DNA of 64,000 nt from Shewanella mangrovisoli. Lineage in GTDB: Bacteria; Pseudomonadota; Gammaproteobacteria; Enterobacterales; Shewanellaceae. This document shows positions 36,775 to 46,422 of the stretch, in pieces (positions within the stretch are counted from its first letter, which is position 1; every line of letters begins with the position of its first letter). The stretch covers positions 806,001 to 870,000 of the forward strand of contig NZ_CP080412.1 in assembly GCF_019457635.1 (NCBI RefSeq), given 5' to 3'. Below the pieces are notes generated by a model, which ran no database searches, was not told the origin of the DNA, and saw only the letters and a list, made by a program, of their open reading frames with translations. The translations under genes and the position numbers were made by a program.

Positions 36775-37635
36775 ATGATCTCAACATCGTTTTACACGGA
36801 AGATCGTTATTTACTCCGTGGTCAGCTGTATTGCACAGAAAAAGCTATTCAAGGTCGAGTCATTGTTGCGGGGGCGACTGGTGTGCCGCAGGCGTTTTAT
36901 CGCCGCTTTGCTCAATTTGCAAGTGAACAAGGATTTGAAACATTAACCTTTGATTACCGAGGAATAGGGCAATCCAAACCTGAAACGCTAGAGGGTTTTG
37001 AAATGAACCTTCTCGACTGGGGTAAACAAGATCTTGCTGCCGCGGTTCAGTTTATGAGTAAAGATGACGCCCCACTCTTTATTGTTGGCCATTCCTATGG
37101 TGGTCATGCATTTGGTTTACTGCCAAATCATCAAAAAGTCACAGGTGCTTATATATTTGGTACAGGCGCGGGTTGGCATGGTTATATGCCCTTGTTTGAA
37201 CAAGCTAAAGTATTAACGATGTGGAATATCGTTCTGCCGATCCTAACGTGGTGGAAGGGATACTGCGCTTGGAACCTATTAGGAATGGGCGAAGATCTGC
37301 CCAAAAACGTGTTTAAACAATGGCGGTACTGGTGTCGTTTTCGTCATTACTTTTTTGATGATCCCACCATGGATGGAATTGAAAAACTCTTCCAATCGGT
37401 ACAGACCCCTATGGTTGCAGCCAATGCGCTAGATGATCTTTGGGCTATGCCTGAATCGCGAGATGCTTTTATTCAGCACTACAGTAATGCGCCATTAACT
37501 CGTCTTGATTTATCACCAAAGCTCTTAGGGGGCAAGATTGGGCATATGGGGTACTTTCGTAAAAACGCGATTCCATTATGGCAAGCAAGTTTAGATTGGT
37601 TCACGGCGATTAATAAGGAAAATAAAGCCATATGA
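36775..37635 (+). CDS. Alpha/beta hydrolase family protein
   Basis: 286 residues. The nucleophile elbow is GHSYGG (Ser107), with a DYRGIGQSKP oxyanion-side loop near 60-69; a likely acid is in ANALDDLW and the base His in IGHMGYF. The middle cap region is aromatic and Trp-rich (WKGYCAWNLLGMG). The substrate is unknown. The ATG at 36775 is preferred; a GTG at 36766 is in frame. Its stop overlaps the next gene (ATGA). It is the first gene of a TetR-controlled set of three. Confidence 0.82.
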   Translation: MISTSFYTEDRYLLRGQLYCTEKAIQGRVIVAGATGVPQAFYRRFAQFASEQGFETLTFDYRGIGQSKPETLEGFEMNLLDWGKQDLAAAVQFMSKDDAPLFIVGHSYGGHAFGLLPNHQKVTGAYIFGTGAGWHGYMPLFEQAKVLTMWNIVLPILTWWKGYCAWNLLGMGEDLPKNVFKQWRYWCRFRHYFFDDPTMDGIEKLFQSVQTPMVAANALDDLWAMPESRDAFIQHYSNAPLTRLDLSPKLLGGKIGHMGYFRKNAIPLWQASLDWFTAINKENKAI

Positions 37636-38036
37636 GTACATCGAGACCTTGGTTAATTCCCCTTAAATGGATACTGATCGCTACGTTCTTGAGTAGTGTT
37701 TTACATTATGTCGACAACATCCTCTTTTTCGCCCATTACCCTGAGCCAAACTGGTTAAATCCTAAGCTTGTTGACCTCTTTTGGTTTGTTATGACACCTC
37801 TGGCGCCGTTAGGATTCTACGCGATTAAAAAAGGGCACCATAATATAGGCGCACTGCTTCTTATCGATTACGGGGCATGCAACATGCTTACGCTTGGACA
37901 CTACAAGTTCGCTCCGCTAGAAAGTATTGCCGTCAAAATTCATTTGTTTATCGCTTTAGAAGCAATAATGGGATGCATATTGATCGGTTACATTTTGCTG
38001 CTTTATAAAAATTCGCTTCGTACTGTTACTCGTTAA
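37632..38036 (+). CDS. Small membrane protein, four predicted helices
   Basis: 134 residues with hydrophobic segments at about 9-30, 45-65, 70-90 and 100-125. HYVDNILFFAHYPEPNW and DYGACNMLTLGHYKFAP hold His and Asp residues near membrane edges. I do not recognise the family. It overlaps the hydrolase gene by four bases, so it is co-translated and probably part of the same function. Confidence 0.72.
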   Translation: MSTSRPWLIPLKWILIATFLSSVLHYVDNILFFAHYPEPNWLNPKLVDLFWFVMTPLAPLGFYAIKKGHHNIGALLLIDYGACNMLTLGHYKFAPLESIAVKIHLFIALEAIMGCILIGYILLLYKNSLRTVTR

Positions 38037-38069
38037 TTTACTAAACATAAATAATTTAAAGGATAAAAA

Positions 38070-38510
38070 TTGAATATCTCTCATCTCAGCGGATTGGAGC
38101 ATTTAAGCGCAATCATCAACGGCTACATACCACCTCCAACGATTTTTGACACTATGGGTATGTTTAATCTTCAAGTAAGCCCTGGAGCGGTTGTATTGGG
38201 TTGCCGTGCAACAGAGCAACATTGTAATCCTATGGGAGGGGTACACGGAGGGTTTGCTGCAACGATATTGGATTCTGTCACCGGATGTGCTGTACATAGC
38301 CTGCTAGAAGCCGGTATTAGCTACGGGACTGTGGATTTAGCCGTTAAAATGATGAGACCAGTTCCCATGAATGAGCAGCTTATTGCTGAAGCGAAAGTGA
38401 CACATATTTCTCGCTCGCTGGGTATTGCCGAAGGCACGATTCGAAACAGTGAAGGTAAGTTACTTGCGAGTGGTTATGCCACTTGTTTTATCAAGAGACC
38501 AAACCTCTAA
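38070..38510 (+). CDS. PaaI-family hotdog thioesterase
   Basis: 146 residues of the hotdog fold. The HCNPMGGVHGGFAATILDS block is the acyl-CoA thioesterase signature, with the catalytic Asp in LDS. It starts at TTG (38070) with AAAGGA six bases upstream. It should hydrolyse an acyl-CoA or aryl-CoA. With the hydrolase it suggests breakdown or release of an ester or fatty compound; the substrate is not known. Confidence 0.85.
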   Translation: MNISHLSGLEHLSAIINGYIPPPTIFDTMGMFNLQVSPGAVVLGCRATEQHCNPMGGVHGGFAATILDSVTGCAVHSLLEAGISYGTVDLAVKMMRPVPMNEQLIAEAKVTHISRSLGIAEGTIRNSEGKLLASGYATCFIKRPNL

Positions 38511-38633
38511 AAGCGATAACTATAGCCGCAGCAACAGATACTCACTGTTTGAGCAAAGTCAGTGAAAAATCACAGTGCAAGATAAATAGCTTTGCTAATT
38601 GATGGGTGAGGTAATAGGTGATTTGGACGATGA

Positions 38634-38668
38634 CTCAGAATGAGGTTTTATACATGCCTCATTCTGAG
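38634..38668. repeat. 12-bp perfect inverted repeat
   Basis: CTCAGAATGAGG (38634-38645) and CCTCATTCTGAG (38657-38668) around an 11-base loop, between the converging thioesterase and degS genes. No T run follows on either strand; it may still act as a transcript end. Confidence 0.75.
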
Positions 38669-38691
38669 GTTAACAAGGTCAGCTATTGAGC

Positions 38692-39774
38692 TTAATTATC
38701 GACGACGACTTTCTCATCGATAATCACGGGCAGTACTTGCTCTTTGCCTTGGCGGATAACCGTCATCATGATTTTCTTGCCGGGCGTGGTTTCGGCAATT
38801 CTATCCATCAGCATTTCGACCCCAGGTACATCCTCGCCATCGTATTTGATGATCACATCCCTTGGCTGTAGCTGTGCCCGTGCCGCTGGGCCATTAGGAT
38901 CGACACCAGTGACCAATACGCCACGTAAATCGGGCAGGTTGAGGATTTGCGCTACGACAGGGTTAATCGGTTCACCTGAGATCCCTAAGGCACCACGGAT
39001 CACCCGACCATTTTTAATCAGTTTACCCATAATGCTGTGGGCCAATTTTATCGGGATCGCGAAGTTAATCCCGTGGCCGCCACCTTCGCCGCCCACTTGG
39101 AAGGCGGCGGTGTTGATACCAATCAGGCTGCCGTTAGTGTCGATTAAGGCGCCACCCGAGTTACCGGCGTTAATTGCAGCATCTGTCTGTAAAAAGTCTA
39201 AATAACCAGAACTTAAGCCATTACGACCCGTGGCGCTGATAATACCTTGGGTAATGGTTTGGCCGAGGTTATAAGGGTTACCGATGGCTAATACCACATC
39301 GCCAACCTGCGGTGGGCTGTCGAGATTGACGGGCACAGTAGGAAGATTATCGCCTTCGATCTTAAGCACTGAAAGATCGGTTTCGGGATCAAAACCTACG
39401 ACTTCCGAGGTGAATTTGCGGCCATCCTGCAGGGCCACCACAATTTCATCGGCTTTTTTAATCACATGATAATTCGTGAGAATATAGCCTTCTTTACTCA
39501 TGATCACCCCAGAGCCTAGGCCTTGGAGGGAGCCAGAGTTCAGCGGACGGCTCTGATCGATACTTAAGCTATAAATATTGACTACGGCAGGGGCGGCGCG
39601 GCGTACGGCCTTAGCAAAGGAGAGTTCGACCGTATTATTACCACGGTTTTGCAGTAACGAGCTGCCGAGATTTTTATTGTCGAAGTAGTGTGTAACTAAC
39701 AAAAACATGGCCGCCATGATAAGGCCGAAGAGTACGGCTTTACCGAGATATAACAGGGTTTCTTTTATTGTCAT
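38692..39774 (-). CDS. degS: Membrane-anchored serine protease DegS
   Basis: 360 residues: an N-terminal membrane anchor (about 10-29), a trypsin-like domain with His103 (TNYHVI), Asp133 (ETDLSVL) and Ser206 (NAGNSGGAL), and one PDZ domain (about 255-350). In the family it cuts RseA when misfolded outer-membrane proteins bind its PDZ domain and so starts the sigma-E response. One PDZ and a membrane anchor separate it from degQ upstream. Confidence 0.95.
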   Translation of the reverse strand: MTIKETLLYLGKAVLFGLIMAAMFLLVTHYFDNKNLGSSLLQNRGNNTVELSFAKAVRRAAPAVVNIYSLSIDQSRPLNSGSLQGLGSGVIMSKEGYILTNYHVIKKADEIVVALQDGRKFTSEVVGFDPETDLSVLKIEGDNLPTVPVNLDSPPQVGDVVLAIGNPYNLGQTITQGIISATGRNGLSSGYLDFLQTDAAINAGNSGGALIDTNGSLIGINTAAFQVGGEGGGHGINFAIPIKLAHSIMGKLIKNGRVIRGALGISGEPINPVVAQILNLPDLRGVLVTGVDPNGPAARAQLQPRDVIIKYDGEDVPGVEMLMDRIAETTPGKKIMMTVIRQGKEQVLPVIIDEKVVVDN

Positions 39775-39828
39775 GGCAGGCTAAGTATTGAAAAAGGTGA
39801 GTTAGATTAACATGTTTAACAAGTTAAA

Positions 39829-39854
39829 GCATAGGGAACCCGCGTTCCCTATGC
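39829..39854 (-). terminator. Terminator after degQ
   Basis: Perfect 11-bp stem GCATAGGGAAC / GTTCCCTATGC around CCGC; on the minus strand it is followed by a T-rich stretch. Confidence 0.75.
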
Positions 39855-39899
39855 TGATCCGCATCTGATAATGGGATAAAGATCAGAGCGGCGTACCGA

Positions 39900-41252
39900 T
39901 TAACGCAGCACTAAGTACAATAAGCTCTTACCACGGAGGATCTTCAGGGCGACTGCGCCTTCTTGATCTTTGAGCTGCTCCTTGAGTGATTTCAGATCTT
40001 TCACCGCCGAACGGTTAATGCCGACAATCACATCGCCTTTTTGTAAGCCGCTCATTGCCGCAGGTGAGCCCTGGGCCACCTCAGTAATTTCCACCCCTTT
40101 CGAAGCGTTTTCTAGCGAGGCACCTTGTAGCATGGGGTGTACAGCGCCCGCAGCTTTTTCAGTGGTTTGGCTTGCTTCACCTAGGGTGACATTCACGGTT
40201 TTCTTATCGCCATCGCGGATAAGTCCCAGTTCAACTTTGGCACCCGCGCCCATAGTCGCGACTTTTGCCCGCAGCTCTTGGAACGATTTAATCGCACGGC
40301 CGTCGACACTGACGATAATATCACCTGCCTTGATGCCGGCTTTTTCAGCGGCGCTGCCCGCGGTGACTTCATTCACAAAACCACCGTGCTGGGTGTCTAA
40401 GCCAAAGCCTTGGGCGAGCTGGCTATCTAGGTCGCGACCCGAAATTCCCAGTACGCCACGGCGAACTTCACCGTGCTCGGCAATCTGTGCCACAAGGTTT
40501 TTCACCATATTGGCGGGGATCGCAAAACCGATACCCACGTTACCACCGCCTGGGGCTACGATCGCGGTGTTAATACCAATCAGCTCACCTTTAAGGTTAA
40601 CCAGCGCGCCACCCGAGTTACCGCTGTTAATCGCCGCATCGGTTTGGATAAAGTTTTCAAGCATTTCAATGCCTAAGCCGCTGCGACCTAGGGCGCTGAC
40701 TATCCCAGAGGTGACGGTTTGGCCTAAACCAAAGGGGTTACCGATGGCGACGGCAAAGTCACCCACGCGCAGTTCATCAGAATCTGAGGTTTTGATTGCG
40801 ACTAGATTTTTCGCTTCGATTTGCAGCAAGGCAATGTCGGACTCTGAATCGGTACCAATCAGCTTGGCTTTAACTTCACGGCCATCGTGCAGGCCGACTT
40901 GGATATCATCGGCACCATCGATCACATGGTTGTTGGTGACGATATAGCCTTTATCTGCGTCGATAATCACGCCTGAGCCTAAACCTCTAAAAGGACGCTC
41001 TTGCACTTGTTCTTGTGGTGCATTGGGGCCGAAGAAATAACGGAACACATCGGGTACACGTTGTTTAGACACGTGTGTGCCAGAAACCGCGACTGAAACC
41101 ACGGCGGGGGTCGTGCGCTCTAGCATAGGCGCAAGACTTGGAATGGATTGACCCTCAACAGATTGCGGAATAGCGGCCTGTGAGACAGCGGGCATCATTG
41201 TCAGAGTTGCGGCTAACATTGCGGCTGAAAGTACAGATAGTTTCGTTTTCAT
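39900..41252 (-). CDS. degQ: Periplasmic serine endoprotease DegQ (DegP family)
   Basis: 450 residues with a signal peptide cut after SQAA (about 27). Protease domain with His109 (TNNHVI), Asp139 (SESDIALL) and Ser213 (NSGNSGG), then two PDZ domains (about 265-350 and 370-448). It degrades or holds misfolded envelope proteins. The short Q-linker and loop LA favour DegQ over DegP. It is followed by degS on the same strand, with a terminator-like hairpin between them. Confidence 0.93.
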   Translation of the reverse strand: MKTKLSVLSAAMLAATLTMMPAVSQAAIPQSVEGQSIPSLAPMLERTTPAVVSVAVSGTHVSKQRVPDVFRYFFGPNAPQEQVQERPFRGLGSGVIIDADKGYIVTNNHVIDGADDIQVGLHDGREVKAKLIGTDSESDIALLQIEAKNLVAIKTSDSDELRVGDFAVAIGNPFGLGQTVTSGIVSALGRSGLGIEMLENFIQTDAAINSGNSGGALVNLKGELIGINTAIVAPGGGNVGIGFAIPANMVKNLVAQIAEHGEVRRGVLGISGRDLDSQLAQGFGLDTQHGGFVNEVTAGSAAEKAGIKAGDIIVSVDGRAIKSFQELRAKVATMGAGAKVELGLIRDGDKKTVNVTLGEASQTTEKAAGAVHPMLQGASLENASKGVEITEVAQGSPAAMSGLQKGDVIVGINRSAVKDLKSLKEQLKDQEGAVALKILRGKSLLYLVLR

Positions 41253-41307
41253 CTATTCATAACTCCAAATAAGGGATCAAGGATCTGGATGTAATGCGTC
41301 GTGAGTT

Positions 41308-41370
41308 GTGTCCGCACCAGATCGAATCTGTATCGTTACCGGCTATTTGCCTAGGTAACCATTCGGACAC
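41308..41370. ncRNA. Candidate three-way-junction structured element upstream of degQ
   Basis: Three nested perfect helices: P1 GTGTCCG / CGGACAC (41308-41314, 41364-41370), P2 CAGAT / ATCTG around CGA (41318-41330), and P3 GTTACCGGC / GCC-TA-GGTAAC around TATTT (41335-41359). Read on the minus strand it would lie in the 5' leader of degQ, 56 bases before the ATG; the plus strand would lead to zapE. It is not a tRNA (only two arms inside P1, 63 bases). No known family is recognised. Confidence 0.5.
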
Positions 41371-41709
41371 GCACCTTATTGAAAAAGTTCATCAATATTA
41401 ACAAAGGTTAATTTCTTAACGGCTATTTTATCAGCATTTTATTGAGTGTAACTTAAGTGAAACCTGTGGGCTTTTAAGGTCTTTTTCAAGTCTTAAAATG
41501 TTTCAATCGCCGCGTGAAATAAGTTAACAGCATAGCGCTTTCTAAATAAGTCTTTATCCTTTCACGCTTAATCTTGCTCTATATGTGGTCGAGTGCCGAA
41601 ATATGGAATCAAGCGCCCTTTAGCTTGTTAGGGGATAAATATATGCCCTGTATGAGAGGCCGTGGTAATATCGACGCAGTTTTTCCAAAGGATAAAAGAG
41701 AATTATAAC
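41371..41709. other. Divergent region between degQ and zapE
   Basis: AT-rich, no gene seen. It presumably carries promoters for degQ (minus) and zapE (plus). AAAGGA and AGAGA before 41710 form the zapE ribosome site. Confidence 0.4.
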
Positions 41710-42822
41710 GTGCCCCAGTTAAGCCCTTGGCAGCATTACCAAAAAGATCTTACTCGTGATGGTTTTTCCCATGATCCCGCGCAGGAAATGGCCGTAAAGG
41801 CACTGCAACGCGTCTACGAAGATTTAACCGCTGCCGAAGCGCCAAGCTCACTATTAGGCAAGTTATTGACCTCCTTCAGCCTCAAGTCTGCACCTGTCGC
41901 GCCTAAGGGATTGTATCTCTGGGGCGGTGTTGGTCGCGGCAAAACCTATCTGATGGACACCTTTTTTGATGCGCTGCCAGGTAATCAAAAACTAAGGGCG
42001 CACTTTCACCGTTTTATGCATCAACTGCATTTGGATCTGGATGCGCTCAAAGGCACGCGCGATCCTTTGTTAGTGATTGCCAAACAAATGGCGGCTAAAT
42101 ACCGAGTCATTTGTTTTGACGAGTTTTTTGTCTCTGATATCACAGATGCCATGCTACTTGGCACCTTATTCCAAGCCCTCTTTAAAGAAGGCGTGGTCTT
42201 AGTCGCTACTTCAAACATCATTCCCGATGATTTGTATAAAAACGGATTGCAACGGGCACGATTCCTTCCCGCGATCGCCTTGATCAATCAGCATTGTGAA
42301 GTACTCAATGTGGATTCGGGCATCGACTATCGTCTGCGCACTCTCGAGCAGGCTGAGATTTATCACCATCCACTCGATGAAGAGGCCGACACTAACCTGC
42401 TGCGTTATTTCCGTCAGTTAGCCCCCGAGGCTGAAATTTCAACCGATGCGATTGAAATCGAAGGGCGCGCAATCTGCATACGTCAACAGGCGCAAGGCGT
42501 GTTACTCGCGGATTTCAGAGCTTTATGCGATGGCCCTCGTAGTCAGCGGGATTATATGGAGTTGGCGCGGATTTATCATACCGTGTTGGTGAGTGGCATC
42601 GAGCAAATGGGCGCGTTTTTAACGGGTGATGATATCGCCAGACGTTTTTTAGCCATGGTGGATGAGTTTTACGAGCGTAACGTTAAGTTGATCGTTTCCG
42701 CGCAGGTGCCGCTGGAAGAGATTTACGCTGATGGTTTATTGAGTTTTGAATTTAGACGTTGTCGCTCTCGCTTAATCGAAATGCAATCCCACGATTACTT
42801 AAAATCAGAGCATTTACCTTAG
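41710..42822 (+). CDS. zapE: Cell division ATPase ZapE (AFG1-like)
   Basis: 370 residues of the AFG1/ZapE AAA+ group. Walker A is WGGVGRGKT (Lys78), Walker B is VICFDEFFV, and VATSNIIPDDLYKNGLQRARFLPAI follows in the usual place. In E. coli ZapE binds FtsZ and destabilises Z-rings under low-oxygen or heat stress. I prefer the GTG at 41710 (start MPQLSPWQHYQ), which gives a length near the 375 of E. coli; an upstream GTG at 41662 is in frame. Confidence 0.9.
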   Translation: MPQLSPWQHYQKDLTRDGFSHDPAQEMAVKALQRVYEDLTAAEAPSSLLGKLLTSFSLKSAPVAPKGLYLWGGVGRGKTYLMDTFFDALPGNQKLRAHFHRFMHQLHLDLDALKGTRDPLLVIAKQMAAKYRVICFDEFFVSDITDAMLLGTLFQALFKEGVVLVATSNIIPDDLYKNGLQRARFLPAIALINQHCEVLNVDSGIDYRLRTLEQAEIYHHPLDEEADTNLLRYFRQLAPEAEISTDAIEIEGRAICIRQQAQGVLLADFRALCDGPRSQRDYMELARIYHTVLVSGIEQMGAFLTGDDIARRFLAMVDEFYERNVKLIVSAQVPLEEIYADGLLSFEFRRCRSRLIEMQSHDYLKSEHLP

Positions 42823-42842
42823 GTTAGCGAGTGCAAATCATT

Positions 42843-42873
42843 GGAGGTTAGCGCGTTTTTTATGCAAACCTCC
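42843..42873. repeat. Hairpin after zapE
   Basis: GGAGGTT (42843-42849) pairs with AACCTCC (42867-42873); the loop contains TTTTTT. A possible weak transcript end. Confidence 0.4.
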
Positions 42874-42966
42874 TGTGGCTCATCCATCCCAGTGAAAATC
42901 AGCCTCACAGATCGATTTTTTATGATTTTTGTCAAAATATCAGGTGATTTTTAGCTCACGTTTGTC

Positions 42967-43118
42967 TATAATCCGCCACCTGCCCACGTTACTCCACCAA
43001 ATTAGGTGGAAGTTGTACGCCGAGTTAAGTACTCGAAGGGGTACTGAAAGGCAATTTTGTGTTGTTTACCATTGTAGGCAACATGTGAGACAGAAATTAA
43101 CTTTGGGTTTTTGTAATA
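42967..43118 (+). promoter_or_regulatory. rplM-rpsI promoter and structured leader
   Basis: A consensus -10 TATAAT lies at 42967-42972; the -35 is weak (TGATTT region). The about 140-base leader can form TCCACC / GGTGGA (42993-43010) and AGTAC / GTACT (43028-43045) hairpins. L13-type operons are often autoregulated through their leader; that role here is inferred. Confidence 0.55.
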
Positions 43119-43547
43119 ATGAAGACTTTTACTGCTACACCAGAAACTGTAACTCGTGACTGGTTCGTCGTTGATGCTGACGGCAAAACTTTAGGTCGTA
43201 TCGCTACCGAAATCGCTCTGCGTTTACGCGGTAAGCACAAGCCAGAATACACTCCTCACGTTGACACTGGTGATTACATCATCGTTATCAACGCTGAGAA
43301 AGTTACTGTTACTGGTAACAAAGCGCAAGGCAAGACGTACTACTCGCACTCAGGCTTCCCTGGTGGCATCAAGCAAATCAGCTTTGAAAAGCTGCAAGCT
43401 CACAAGCCAGAAATGATCATCGAGAAAGCAGTTAAGGGTATGTTACCAAAAGGTCCTCTGGGCCGTGCCATGTTCCGTAAACTGAAAGTTTACGCTGGCG
43501 CAGAACATAACCACGCTGCACAACAACCTCAAGTTCTTGATATCTAA
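43119..43547 (+). CDS. rplM: 50S ribosomal protein L13
   Basis: 142 residues, the usual bacterial length. [19 protein letters not shown] at the start and [19 protein letters not shown] near the end are typical. Assembly protein of the large subunit. First gene of the rplM-rpsI pair, 14 bases before rpsI. Confidence 0.98.
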
Positions 43548-43561
43548 ACGGGATTAAGCAA

Positions 43562-43954
43562 ATGGCTGCAACTCAGTACTACGGCACTGGCCGTCGCAAA
43601 ACCTCTACAGCACGCGTATTCGCTAAAGCTGGTAGTGGCAACATCGTTGTAAATCAACGTCCTTTGGACCAATACTTTGGTCGTGAAACTGCTCGTATGG
43701 TTGTTCGTCAACCATTAGAACTAGTTGAAATGACTGACAAGCTGGACATCTATGTAACTGTTAAGGGCGGTGGTATCACTGGCCAAGCAGGTGCAATCCG
43801 TCACGGTATCACTCGTGCTCTGATGCAATTAGATGAAGCTCTGCGTCCATCATTACGTTCTGCTGGTTTCGTAACCCGTGACGCTCGTAAAGTTGAGCGT
43901 AAGAAAGTGGGTCTACGTAAAGCACGTCGTAAGCCACAATTCTCTAAGCGTTAA
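43562..43954 (+). CDS. rpsI: 30S ribosomal protein S9
   Basis: 130 residues. [13 protein letters not shown] at the start and the C-terminal [11 protein letters not shown] tail, which reaches the ribosomal P site, are typical. Ends the rplM operon at a strong terminator. Confidence 0.98.
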
Positions 43955-43970
43955 TACGTTTTGGAATCTC

Positions 43971-44000
43971 AAAAAACCCAGCTTATGCTGGGTTTTTTAT
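43971..44000 (+). terminator. Terminator after rpsI
   Basis: Perfect 12-bp stem AAAAAACCCAGC / GCTGGGTTTTTT around TTAT. Confidence 0.93.
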
Positions 44001-44067
44001 TGCCTAAAATTGGCTATGCTCGCGTTAATGAAAGTGTTTTTTGCTGACAGTTCGAAGAGAGGGGAAG

Positions 44068-44256
44068 ATGAGCTTACAGTTATTCATGCTGGCCGTGGCA
44101 CTGGTGCTGATTTTAGAGGGCGTGGGGCCTTTGTTATTCCCCAATAAATGGCGCCGATATTTAAATGAACTTTCCCATCAAAATCAGCAAGTTTTACGCC
44201 GAATTGGCGGTTCTTTAGTCACCGCAGGGCTGGTCATTTTGATTATTTTTTCATAA
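44068..44256 (+). CDS. DUF2065 family small membrane protein (YjeT-like)
   Basis: 62 residues with two membrane helices (about 5-22 and 42-61). ALVLILEGVGPLLFPNKW and VLRRIGGSLVTAGLVIL align with E. coli YjeT, which also lies just upstream of purA. Function unknown. ATG at 44068 with AGAGGGGAAG directly upstream; nine codons of open frame before it are disregarded. Confidence 0.88.
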   Translation: MSLQLFMLAVALVLILEGVGPLLFPNKWRRYLNELSHQNQQVLRRIGGSLVTAGLVILIIFS

Positions 44257-44289
44257 ATGCCTTACCACTTGCGGTTTAAAATCTGTTAG

Positions 44290-45618
<1,329 letters not shown>

Positions 45619-45626
45619 AATCGTAG

Positions 45627-45650
45627 AGGCCGTGTTTCACGGCCTTTTCT
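45627..45650 (+). terminator. Terminator after purA
   Basis: Stem AGGCCGTG / CACGGCCT around TTT (45627-45645), followed by TTTCTT. Confidence 0.85.
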
Positions 45651-45762
45651 TCCTTTGTTGTTCCTTCCTGTTTGTTTTCTGTGGTTAGAAATTCGGCTTG
45701 AGCTCAAGAAATAGGTTATACTGCCGATGCAAGTATTCACCCTATTGTCATTGAGAGTCGTT

Positions 45763-46383
45763 ATGCTACGTACTGCATTAGTTGCGCTGCTGCCCTTAGT
45801 ATCTTCAATGTGCTTTGCTGAAACACAGGCGGTGGATATTTATTCTCAAGATCAATTACTTGAAATGATCCGCGGCGAAAAATATCTGGCAAGAGTTAAG
45901 CAAGATGACTGTCAGTTAGTGCAAGATATCGAAGCGCGCGCCGAAGTCTTAAAGCAGCCCCTGTACCAGTTTCTGTGGGGGGAGATGCTCAACCATGGCA
46001 CCTGCGTAAAAGCCAATGCAGTCAAAGGGATGGGATTATTGCAAGAGGCGGCCGAACAGGGCAGTCCCGAGGCCATGGTGAAACTTGCCGAATATTATCA
46101 AAATGGTAAGTTTGTTATTCGTAATAAAGACCGTGCGGTCAATTATTTATTGCCAGCGGCGGCGAGCGGCAGTTTAGCCGCGCGGATGATGCTGGTTCGT
46201 TTATACGGTGAAGGTTATGGTAGTCCAAGGGACTATGAAATGGCCTATAACTGGTTATACAACAATGTATTTACCGATGAGGCGACCAAGAAAAAAGCCT
46301 TGTCATTACTGCAGGTGTTAGCCGCTAAAATGCCCGCCAGTGCAGTGGCGCGGGCCCAGCAAGAGCACTTGCGAACCCGTTGA
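45763..46383 (+). CDS. motX: Sodium-type polar flagellar motor protein MotX
   Basis: 206 residues with a signal peptide cut after CFA (about 19). The body has Sel1-like repeats (NAVKGMGLLQEAAEQGSPEAM, KDRAVNYLLPAAASGSLAAR, each in part). ARVKQDDCQLVQDI, FLWGEMLNHGTC and YGSPRDYEMAYNWLYN match Vibrio MotX as I remember it. It forms the T-ring with MotY and anchors the PomA/PomB stator in the periplasm. The ATG at 45763 has GAGAG five bases upstream and precedes the signal peptide directly; an ATG at 45727 is in frame. Confidence 0.9.
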   Translation: MLRTALVALLPLVSSMCFAETQAVDIYSQDQLLEMIRGEKYLARVKQDDCQLVQDIEARAEVLKQPLYQFLWGEMLNHGTCVKANAVKGMGLLQEAAEQGSPEAMVKLAEYYQNGKFVIRNKDRAVNYLLPAAASGSLAARMMLVRLYGEGYGSPRDYEMAYNWLYNNVFTDEATKKKALSLLQVLAAKMPASAVARAQQEHLRTR

Positions 46384-46422
46384 GATGTCTCTACTGATTG
46401 AGACAGAAATATTGGATATTGA

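Noticed and set aside
39970..40947. 325-codon plus-strand ORF across degQ
   Set aside because: Antisense shadow of the protease; composition rich in Ser/Pro/Ile as expected from reverse reading.
41308..41370. tRNA gene
   Set aside because: A 7-bp acceptor-like stem is present, but only two arms lie inside it, the length is 63 bases, no anticodon arm with a 7-base loop is seen and no CCA end follows.
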